From Nitrospira sp. (GTDB lineage: Bacteria > Nitrospirota > JACRHL01): a stretch of 5,033 nucleotides of DNA. Positions 1 through 5,033 of this stretch are shown here, piece by piece (position 1 is the first letter of the stretch; every line of letters begins with the position of its first letter). The stretch covers positions 1-5,033 of the forward strand of contig JALWRU010000282.1 in assembly GCA_026994095.1 (NCBI GenBank), in the 5' to 3' direction. The notes beneath the pieces are model-generated. The model was not told where the DNA came from. It did not search any database and saw only the letters and a program-made list of their open reading frames with translations. Made by a program: the position numbers and the translations under genes.

Positions 1-1863
1 CGCACGCATACCGCCCGGCAGCTGTGACAGTTGGGTGAGATAGTCCGCCAGATGTGTGCCGATGGCCGGATACCGCTCTGCCACCGGTGCGGTGGTCAAC
101 ACGGTCGCCAGACGGGACAACGCCTCTAACTGGCGGGGCGCTTCGGCAGGAGACTCATCACCCGGTGGGGCCGTCAGTGGCCCCATCAGCAGGCTCAGTT
201 CATCCAGAATGTCATGTTTTTGACCGTCGTCATCGGTGGGAGAAAAGTCGGCAATGGTGATGACCCGATCCACCCGATCCAGCCGCGAGAAGCGGGCCGC
301 CAATGCCTCCGCCGCCTGCGCATCAGCCGCCAGCGCCACCAGATTGCGGGCGCTGGAATCGTCGGCCAGCAGATCCCAGTAGGTCTGCACCGCTTCAGTG
401 GTCGGGTCTTGCAGGTGTAATGGATCCCGGTCAAAGGTCGCCTTCGGTACCGACCACAGGGCAATGCCGGTGAGGGTGGCCACGGTCATCAGCACCACCG
501 CCCGGCGGCGTACCATCCACGATGGACGATCGCTCACGTCACTTTCACGCCTACGCCCCGCTGGCGGAGGCCAGGTCACCAGCAGGGCGGGCAGCAGGGT
601 CAGGCTGACCAGCAGGCTGATGATCATGCCGCCGCCCGCGATCCAGCCCAGCTCCGACACCCCCACATAGGCGGTGGGAATGAACGCAAAAAAGCCCACC
701 GAGGTGGTCAGTGCGCAGATCACCAGCGACACCCCCACCCCGCCAGCGGCCTGCTGCATGGCCGTAGACGGGTCAGACCCGGCAGTAATCAACTCCCGCT
801 GGCGCAAACACAGGTGGATGGCAAAATCGACCCCCAGACCGATATAGAGCACCGCAAACGCCACCGAGATCAGGTTCAAATGACCTACCGTCAAAGTGGC
901 AAAACCGGCGGTCAATATCAGCCCCACCAGCAGGGTGGTCAGCGACGCCGCCACCAGCCGCAGCGACCCCAGCCCCACCACCAACACGGTCAATACCAGC
1001 CCCAGTGCCAATAGCCCGGCGCGGGCCGAGCCTTCGCTGGAACTGGTCAATTCGGCCACTGCCAGCGCCACCCCGCCGGTCATCCGCACCCGCACACCGC
1101 CCTGTTCATCCAGCCCCAGCCGGTCCACCGCCTGCCGTACCGCTGCCATGGCCGGGGCCCCGGCCAGCAGGTCGGAATAGTCCAGCCGGGGTTGTAAAAT
1201 CAACAGCTGCCGGGCTGCACTCCCGTCGGCCTCCCCCTCCAGCAAGCGCTGCCACGATACGGGCCGGGAGCGACCCTCACTGCGGGCTACCACCGCCCGG
1301 TCGAACGCGGTCAGGATGGGGGTCAGTTCCAGTTCGGTACCATCTTCCTGCGCTGCGATTGCCCGCTCCAGCATGGTGGTCAGGCCGGTCAGGCTCATGT
1401 CCTGGGTCAGGTGGCCTAAAAAAGGCTGGATCTCCGCCAGCCGATCGGCCAGCCGCTCCAGCTCTGGCAGGTCCATGAACAGCAGGCCGTTGCGCTCAAA
1501 ATAGGCCCCGGCACCGGGCCGGTAGACACTCAAAAAATGGTCGGTGTCGGTGACGAGTGTTGCTGCCAGCCGCCCTGCCGCCGCCCGCGCCTGCTCTGGT
1601 GTGCTGCCATCAACCACAACCACCAGCGTGTCGACCGACTGGGGAAAGGCTTTTTTATAGCGTGCATCCAGCTTGCGGAACGGCAGCTCCGGCGACAACA
1701 ACCCGGCGGTATCCGTATGAAAGCCCAGATGGGTGGCGGTGTACCAGCCGCTGGCCACGGTGAGCAGCACCATGACCAGAAACACCCACCCGGCGCGGGC
1801 AGCTGCAAAACCGACCCAGGTGGCAACCCGGTGGGAAAGTTGAGGTGTGTGGCGCTGTCCCAC
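1..1863 (-). CDS. hpnN: HpnN, hopanoid-associated RND/MMPL transporter (3' end outside window)
   Basis: This is an inner-membrane RND-superfamily (MMPL-type) protein. The HpnN family is known to carry hopanoids from the inner to the outer membrane. The frame is open for 621 codons from a GTG start to the left edge; the family usually runs to about 850-880 residues, so roughly the last quarter to third is missing. Visible parts are a first membrane helix (about residues 24-43), a large periplasmic domain (about 45-278), a bundle of five helices (about 282-300, 303-323, 328-348, 375-395, 405-429) and a seventh helix (about 454-471) that starts the second repeat. The motif GLGVDFAIHL (residues 342-351, with Asp346 in helix 4) is typical of this family. 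The GTG start at 1863 is chosen because an in-frame TAG lies only seven codons upstream, GGGAGGT precedes it, and no other start codon comes before helix 1. The gene follows shc and hpnG on the same strand, which supports the hopanoid role. Identity is confident; the exact cargo is inferred. Confidence 0.95.
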   Translation of the reverse strand, partial: MGQRHTPQLSHRVATWVGFAAARAGWVFLVMVLLTVASGWYTATHLGFHTDTAGLLSPELPFRKLDARYKKAFPQSVDTLVVVVDGSTPEQARAAAGRLAATLVTDTDHFLSVYRPGAGAYFERNGLLFMDLPELERLADRLAEIQPFLGHLTQDMSLTGLTTMLERAIAAQEDGTELELTPILTAFDRAVVARSEGRSRPVSWQRLLEGEADGSAARQLLILQPRLDYSDLLAGAPAMAAVRQAVDRLGLDEQGGVRVRMTGGVALAVAELTSSSEGSARAGLLALGLVLTVLVVGLGSLRLVAASLTTLLVGLILTAGFATLTVGHLNLISVAFAVLYIGLGVDFAIHLCLRQRELITAGSDPSTAMQQAAGGVGVSLVICALTTSVGFFAFIPTAYVGVSELGWIAGGGMIISLLVSLTLLPALLVTWPPPAGRRRESDVSDRPSWMVRRRAVVLMTVATLTGIALWSVPKATFDRDPLHLQDPTTEAVQTYWDLLADDSSARNLVALAADAQAAEALAARFSRLDRVDRVITIADFSPTDDDGQKHDILDELSLLMGPLTAPPGDESPAEAPRQLEALSRLATVLTTAPVAERYPAIGTHLADYLTQLSQLPGGMRA

Positions 1864-1873
1864 AGGGGTACGG

Positions 1874-1880
1874 ACCTCCC
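1874..1880 (-). promoter_or_regulatory. Ribosome binding site of hpnN
   Basis: On the minus strand GGGAGGT lies 10 bases before the GTG at 1863. It is a strong Shine-Dalgarno match at a slightly long spacing and supports this GTG as the start. The adjoining GTCCG could pair with a CGGAC upstream in the same leader (5 bp), which might partly mask the site; that last point is speculative. Confidence 0.7.
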
Positions 1881-1913
1881 GCTACTGCTGTCGCGCGGCC
1901 CAGTCCGGCGAAG

Positions 1914-1946
1914 GGCGATTGTAGGACAGTTGACTACCGGATCGCC
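1914..1946 (-). other. Imperfect stem-loop in the hpnG-hpnN gap
   Basis: On the minus strand GGCGAT (1946-1941) can pair with ATCGCC (1919-1914). Inside it GTAG (1937-1934) pairs with CTAC (1924-1921), leaving a 3x1 internal loop and a 9-base apical loop. It follows directly after the stronger hairpin at 1948-1969. No U-run follows, so it is not a standard terminator. It may be an RNA processing or stability element, or chance pairing. Confidence 0.35.
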
Positions 1947-1947
1947 A

Positions 1948-1969
1948 AAGGACCACCCGGATGGTCCTT
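1948..1969 (-). terminator. Hairpin overlapping the hpnG stop codon; weak terminator or processing site
   Basis: Arms AAGGACCA and TGGTCCTT form a perfect 8-bp stem around a 6-base loop, extendable by one G-U pair to a 4-base loop. The hpnG stop codon TAA (1970-1968) lies in the first arm as read on the minus strand. Only three U residues follow the stem (TTTGG), so full rho-independent termination is doubtful. It more likely reduces or processes read-through into hpnN, or protects the 3' end of the shc-hpnG message. Confidence 0.45.
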
Positions 1970-2684
1970 ATGGGGGTGACAAAAAGTCCGGCCCAAGGCG
2001 GCTGGCCACCCGCCGCAGGGTCGTCGAGGCGTGGGCAAACTCTTTGCCCAGCCGGATCAGCCCCGGTAGTTCCCCCGGCCGCCGCAGCAGGGCCATCAAC
2101 AGCCTGGCTGGTCGGGTCTGACCTTCTTCATCTACCGCAGCCAGCGCACAAGAGGGCAACACCCGGTGAGCCGGGTCCACCACCACACGCAGGGCAAGAA
2201 AAGGGACCGCATGAGCCTCGGCCACCTGCGCCAGCACCGCGCTCTCCATATCTACCGCGCAGGCCCCGGTGGAGTGTTGCAACGCCTGCTTGTATGAGGT
2301 GCTGGAGATCGCCTCAAGACTGGTGTAGAGCGGCTTGTCACAGGGGGGTGGATCGTCGGCCAGGCGGGCATGTACCCGCTCGCGCCAGTCTGTATCTACC
2401 GGATAACACAAACCGTCCGGGTCCAGCACCTGATGGGGTAACAGCAGGCTGCCTGCGACAAGTTCTGGCGACAGCCCTCCGGCGGTACCCCAACTCAGCA
2501 GGGCGGTGGCACCCTCGGCCAGCAACGCCTCGGCAGCAGCGCGGGCCCGCTCGGCCCCCACGCCAGAGATGGTCGCACGTACCCGCTGTGCCGGTCCCTG
2601 TTCAACAGTGGGCTCAGACGATGGCGGTGACAACTGCAAACAGACGGCCTCATCGGCCAGCGCCACCACAATCGCCAGGGTCAT
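1968..2684 (-). CDS. hpnG: HpnG, hopanoid-associated nucleoside phosphorylase-like protein
   Basis: This is a 238-residue cytosolic protein of the nucleoside phosphorylase (PNP/MTAN-like) superfamily. HpnG is known genetically to act on adenosylhopane, removing adenine on the route to ribosylhopane and bacteriohopanetetrol. Recognisable segments are the N-terminal strand MTLAIVVALADEA (1-13), SGVGAERA (40-47), the Gly-rich SWGTAGGL (64-71), VDMESAVLAQVAE (144-156), which holds the Met-Glu ribose-binding pair of the superfamily, and LRVVVDPA (165-172), where the Asp near position 170 matches the usual base-contacting acid. The ATG at 2684 overlaps the shc stop codon as ATGA, pointing to translational coupling. 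An upstream in-frame ATG at 2810 would add 42 residues that are only shc sequence in another frame, so it is rejected. The stop codon sits in a hairpin. No signal peptide or membrane segment is seen. The family call is secure; the substrate comes from family knowledge and context. Confidence 0.93.
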   Translation of the reverse strand: MTLAIVVALADEAVCLQLSPPSSEPTVEQGPAQRVRATISGVGAERARAAAEALLAEGATALLSWGTAGGLSPELVAGSLLLPHQVLDPDGLCYPVDTDWRERVHARLADDPPPCDKPLYTSLEAISSTSYKQALQHSTGACAVDMESAVLAQVAEAHAVPFLALRVVVDPAHRVLPSCALAAVDEEGQTRPARLLMALLRRPGELPGLIRLGKEFAHASTTLRRVASRLGPDFLSPP

Positions 2685-4693
2685 TCCGGCTGCCGTATCA
2701 GATTGGTATAGCGGGCCAGCGCCCACAGGGGGAAGTATTTGGAGTAGCCGTGGTACTTCAAATAAAATACCCGCGGAAAGCCCGGCGCAGTGAACCACCG
2801 TTCCTGCCACAGGCCGTCATCGCCCTGCCGGGTCATCAACCAGTGGATGCCGTGACGCACCTCCGGGCTGTGGGCCTCGCCCGCCGCCATCAACCCCAGT
2901 AGTGCCCATGCGGTCTGGAACGATGTACTCTCCAGCCCACCACCAGCCAGGGTCGGGTCGGCGTAACTGTCATTGCTCTCGCCCCAGCCGCCGTCTTGCT
3001 GCTGCACCGATTTCAACCAGCCGACCGCCTTTTGCACCATCGGTTGGGTCATGTCTTCACCGGTTTCGTGCAGGGCCTGCAGTACCGACCAGGTGCCGTA
3101 GATGTAGTTGCTGCCCCAGCGGCCAAACCAGGAGCCGTCCTCCTCCTGTTCTTCCCGCAGGAAGATCAGGCACCGCTCCACCGCCTCCCGGTAGCGACCG
3201 GTGGTATCCAGCCGCCCCAGCAGCGATACACAGCGGGCGCTCACATCGCTGGTGGGCGGGTCCAGCAGGGCGCCGTGATCGGCAAAGGGGATTTCGTTCA
3301 AGTGATAGTGCACATTGTCCACATCAAACGAGGCAAAACCGCCCCCCTTCGACTGCATGCCGTGTACCCAGTTGGCGGCCCGCTCAATGGCAAACTCATA
3401 CCGGGACTGCCCGGACTGGTGCATGGCCCACGCCACCGCAGCGGTGTCTTCGGTGTCCGGGTAGTAGTCGTTGCGGTACTGGAACGGCCAGCCGCCGCCA
3501 GCCAGATCGGGCCGTTTGTCGCGCCAGTCACCGGGAGCGTCCAGTAGCTGCTGGGGCCGCAGCCAATCCAGCGCCTGCTCGGTGGCCGCACGGATGGCCT
3601 CGACCTGCGGGTCGTCCTGGGGCCGGTCGGCAGTGACCTCCTGCAGGGCCAGACTGGCCAGAGCCGTGTCCCACACCGGCGATACACAGGGCTGACAGTA
3701 GGCCGAATCCCCATCGATCACCAACAGTTCTCGGATGGCCTGTAACGCGGTCATGCGGTGGGGATACTCTTCGGCATACCCCAGCGCATCCAGCACCTCG
3801 TAGGCCTTGACCATGGCCGGAAAGATCGCCCCCAGCCCGCCCAGCCCACCCAGTCGGTCGATCAACCAACGCTCGGCCTTGGCCATGGCGCGCTTGCGTA
3901 CCCAGGCGGGAATCAACGGATCGCAGTATCGGGCGGTGCGCTCCAGCAACAAAAAGACCCGGTTCAGTGGCGAACGCACCGGGAAGTAGTCACGCACCTC
4001 TTCCGGTGGGGTCACAAACAGTTCTTGCACACCGATGCCGGTGGGGTTTTTGGCATTGGCCTTCAAGGTATAGAGCATCAGCAGAGGCACCATCACCGTG
4101 CGCGACCAGTAGGAGACCTTGCTCAAACTAAAGATCGGGAACCAGTTCGGCAGCAGCAATGCCTCTACCGGCATGTACGGCACCCCCCGCCAGGGCAGTT
4201 GTCGGAACAGGGCCAGTTCAATCCGGGTAAACACGTTGGCCCGCTCGGCACCGCCCATGGCGTGTACCTGTTTGCGGGCCCGCACCATGTGCTCGGCCTC
4301 AACCGAATCGCCCGCCAGCTTCAGCGCCCAGTAGCCTTTAACGGTGGCGCTCGGGTCCGGCGCTCCGCCGGGGTAGAGGCTCCACCCCCCCTCCGGGGTC
4401 TGCTCGGCACGCAGGTAGTTGGCAAGCCGGGACTGCAACTGCGGCTCGATCTCGTCCATATAGTGCATCATGAGGATGTACTCGGCCGGGATGGTACAGT
4501 CCGCCTCCAGTGGAAACACCCACGAGCCATCCGCCTTGCGGGCCCCTAAAAGGGCCTCACACGCGCTGTCAAGCGATTGTTTTAACTGAGTTTTTGAGAT
4601 GGGGTCAGGCGCAGTTTGCGCGTTCGCCTCCCCATTGGCGTTGCGCAGTTGCCCGGTACCGGAACCAGACGTTTGTATGGGCTCAGTCAACAC
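2681..4693 (-). CDS. shc: Squalene-hopene cyclase (HpnF)
   Basis: This 670-residue class II triterpene cyclase converts squalene to hop-22-ene and hopan-22-ol at the inner membrane. Features in order are a low-complexity N-terminal extension (about 1-33), LEADCTIPAEYIL (62-74), the membrane-facing segment VPYMPVEALLLPNWFP (171-186), SKVSYWSRTVMVPLL (191-205), SPVWDTALA (338-346), the catalytic segment YPDTEDTA (411-418), IPFADHGALLDPPTSDVSARC (468-488), WFGRWGSNYIYGTW (522-535), a clear QW repeat QQQDGGWGES (564-573) and the C-terminal GFPRVFYLKYHGYSKYFPLWALARY (638-662). Length is normal for the family. The start is GTG at 4693: an in-frame TAG lies 12 codons upstream, GGGTGG sits 6 bases before the GTG, and the only rival is a TTG one codon later. 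Oddities are the catalytic motif, which has Glu415 where the family usually has the middle Asp of DxDD; an LGG repeat (281-288) in place of the usual acidic stretch before GLGAIFP; and Phe453 at a usual QW-type Trp. The frame is intact, so the gene looks functional. Confidence 0.97.
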   Translation of the reverse strand: MLTEPIQTSGSGTGQLRNANGEANAQTAPDPISKTQLKQSLDSACEALLGARKADGSWVFPLEADCTIPAEYILMMHYMDEIEPQLQSRLANYLRAEQTPEGGWSLYPGGAPDPSATVKGYWALKLAGDSVEAEHMVRARKQVHAMGGAERANVFTRIELALFRQLPWRGVPYMPVEALLLPNWFPIFSLSKVSYWSRTVMVPLLMLYTLKANAKNPTGIGVQELFVTPPEEVRDYFPVRSPLNRVFLLLERTARYCDPLIPAWVRKRAMAKAERWLIDRLGGLGGLGAIFPAMVKAYEVLDALGYAEEYPHRMTALQAIRELLVIDGDSAYCQPCVSPVWDTALASLALQEVTADRPQDDPQVEAIRAATEQALDWLRPQQLLDAPGDWRDKRPDLAGGGWPFQYRNDYYPDTEDTAAVAWAMHQSGQSRYEFAIERAANWVHGMQSKGGGFASFDVDNVHYHLNEIPFADHGALLDPPTSDVSARCVSLLGRLDTTGRYREAVERCLIFLREEQEEDGSWFGRWGSNYIYGTWSVLQALHETGEDMTQPMVQKAVGWLKSVQQQDGGWGESNDSYADPTLAGGGLESTSFQTAWALLGLMAAGEAHSPEVRHGIHWLMTRQGDDGLWQERWFTAPGFPRVFYLKYHGYSKYFPLWALARYTNLIRQPE

Positions 4694-4699
4694 AACAAG

Positions 4700-4705
4700 C
4701 CACCC
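4700..4705 (-). promoter_or_regulatory. Ribosome binding site of shc
   Basis: GGGTGG, within AAAGGGTGG, lies 6 bases before the GTG at 4693 on the minus strand. It is a moderate Shine-Dalgarno match at good spacing and helps to choose this unusual start. Confidence 0.5.
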
Positions 4706-4707
4706 TT

Positions 4708-4733
4708 TACACCAAATAACAATCGGCTACACC
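4708..4733 (-). repeat. Direct repeat GGTGTA x2 in the shc leader
   Basis: On the minus strand GGTGTA occurs at 4733-4728 and again at 4713-4708, 20 bases apart, about two helical turns. Both copies lie between the predicted -10 box of shc and its start codon. They could be a paired regulator site or part of a leader RNA, but six-base repeats are weak evidence. Confidence 0.2.
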
Positions 4734-4751
4734 TTTAAGTAGCACGAAAGG

Positions 4752-4782
4752 ATTATAACCCACTCAACAATTTTGCGGTCAG
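4752..4782 (-). promoter_or_regulatory. Predicted sigma70-type promoter of shc (shc-hpnG, perhaps hpnN)
   Basis: On the minus strand a perfect -10 hexamer TATAAT lies at 4757-4752. The best -35 is CTGACC (4782-4777), matching four of six consensus bases at a long 19-base spacer. Transcription would start near 4745, giving a leader of about 50 bases. The -10 is convincing and the -35 is weak, so an activator or an extended upstream contact may be needed. Confidence 0.55.
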
Positions 4783-4791
4783 CCGTCGTCA

Positions 4792-4820
4792 CTGACAACC
4801 CCTGCCTGCGGGAATTTATT
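4792..4820 (+). promoter_or_regulatory. Predicted sigma70-type promoter of ispH
   Basis: CTGACA (4792-4797, five of six consensus bases) and TTTATT (4815-4820, four of six) are separated by the ideal 17 bases. Transcription would start near 4827 and leave a leader of about 88 bases. The -35 element lies only 9 bases from the -35 of the divergent shc promoter. Confidence 0.45.
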
Positions 4821-4834
4821 CACCCCATATGCGG

Positions 4835-4845
4835 TTGACGGTCAA
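4835..4845. promoter_or_regulatory. Short palindrome TTGACGGTCAA near the predicted ispH transcription start
   Basis: TTGAC and GTCAA are perfect inverted arms around one central base, just downstream of the predicted ispH start point. The position would suit a repressor operator. TTGACG also resembles a -35 box, but no -10 is seen 16-18 bases after it. It is short and unproven. Confidence 0.25.
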
Positions 4846-4900
4846 GGTAGCCGCGAACGGTCCCGGCCGCCGCAATCGCCATCGGTTTAAGTTGCACAAG

Positions 4901-4907
4901 AAGGAGG
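4901..4907 (+). promoter_or_regulatory. Strong ribosome binding site of ispH followed by a G tract
   Basis: AAGGAGG is a near-perfect Shine-Dalgarno sequence ending 7 bases before the ATG at 4915. The spacer is all G, making an unbroken run of nine G (4906-4914) up to the start codon. Confidence 0.8.
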
Positions 4908-4914
4908 GGGGGGG

Positions 4915-5033
4915 ATGCTGGTACGGACCGCCCGTCCCAGAGGGTTTTGCGCCGGTGTGGTGCGGGCCATCGATACCGTACGCTGGGCCTTGCAGCAGCA
5001 CGGCGCGCCGGTCTACGTCTACCACGATATCGT
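4915..5033 (+). CDS. ispH: IspH, 4-hydroxy-3-methylbut-2-enyl diphosphate reductase (N-terminal 39 codons)
   Basis: This is the start of the iron-sulfur enzyme of the last MEP-pathway step, which reduces HMBPP to IPP and DMAPP in the cytosol. The visible residues contain PRGFCAGVVRAID (8-20) and GAPVYVYHDI (30-39), both hallmarks of IspH (LytB). Cys12 falls at exactly the position of the first [4Fe-4S] cluster ligand of the E. coli enzyme, which supports the ATG at 4915 as the true start. A strong AAGGAGG precedes it. The window ends just before the conserved substrate-binding His expected near residue 41. The gene diverges from shc, and ispH is known to sit in hopanoid clusters of several bacteria, where it would supply isoprenoid units for squalene. 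Whether it is the only ispH of the genome or a cluster-specific second copy cannot be told here. Confidence 0.95.
   Translation, partial: MLVRTARPRGFCAGVVRAIDTVRWALQQHGAPVYVYHDI

Noticed and set aside
195..464. Short minus-strand frame of 89 codons within hpnN
   Set aside because: It is out of frame with the long hpnN reading frame, which is continuous over the whole 1-1863 region and matches the transporter family.
1948..1969. Strong rho-independent terminator isolating hpnN from shc-hpnG
   Set aside because: The stem is good but only three U residues follow in the transcribed direction, so I list it as a weak or possible terminator only.
2685..2810. Longer hpnG starting at an in-frame ATG at 2810
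   Set aside because: The extra 42 residues overlap shc and match nothing of the phosphorylase fold; the family begins with the strand encoded right after the ATGA overlap.
1961..2902. Long plus-strand open frame of 313 codons opposite hpnG and the end of shc
   Set aside because: It is antisense to two clearly recognised genes, is rich in Pro, Arg and Ala as expected of a GC-rich shadow frame, and shows no domain or convincing ribosome binding site.
2902..3636. Plus-strand open frame of 244 codons opposite shc
   Set aside because: Shadow of the cyclase gene with low-complexity Arg/Pro/Ser composition and no recognisable family.
3758..4549. Plus-strand open frame of 263 codons opposite shc
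   Set aside because: Antisense to conserved cyclase motifs that fix the real frame; no independent support.
4816..5025. Small minus-strand frame upstream of shc and opposite ispH
   Set aside because: It covers the conserved start of ispH in antisense and the predicted promoter region; no protein family is recognisable.
1..5033. CRISPR array, insertion sequence, tRNA or rRNA
   Set aside because: I saw no spaced direct repeats, terminal inverted repeats with a transposase, or cloverleaf/rRNA sequence on either strand.

Overview
The window is a piece of a bacterial hopanoid (pentacyclic triterpenoid lipid) locus. The DNA is GC-rich and densely coding, with proteobacterial-type genes. The wording of the squalene-hopene cyclase and of the HpnN transporter suggests a proteobacterium, perhaps gammaproteobacterial, but the genus cannot be fixed from the sequence alone.

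Layout. Three genes lie head to tail on the minus strand. Reading in their own direction they are shc (hpnF, squalene-hopene cyclase, 4693 to 2681), hpnG (hopanoid-associated nucleoside-phosphorylase-like protein, 2684 to 1968, overlapping shc by 4 bases) and hpnN (RND/MMPL-type hopanoid transporter, from 1863 and running off the left edge, 621 codons visible). A 104-base gap between hpnG and hpnN holds two hairpins and a good ribosome binding site. To the right, after a 221-base divergent intergenic region (4694-4914), the first 39 codons of ispH (4-hydroxy-3-methylbut-2-enyl diphosphate reductase) begin on the plus strand and run off the right edge.

How the genes fit together. IspH makes IPP and DMAPP, the C5 units of the MEP pathway from which squalene is built. 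Shc cyclises squalene to hopene or hopanol. HpnG is expected to take the adenine off adenosylhopane on the way to extended, ribose-derived hopanoids. HpnN moves hopanoids from the inner to the outer membrane. The window therefore spans precursor supply, cyclisation, side-chain processing and export. HpnH, which makes adenosylhopane, is not in the window.

This is a known type of gene cluster, and I see no sign of an undescribed system. The points most worth a second look are the cyclase catalytic motif, which reads DTEDTA rather than the usual DVDDTA; a short Leu-Gly-Gly repeat in place of a conserved acidic segment in the same enzyme; the back-to-back divergent promoters; a G9 tract between the ispH ribosome binding site and start codon; and the structured hpnG-hpnN gap.
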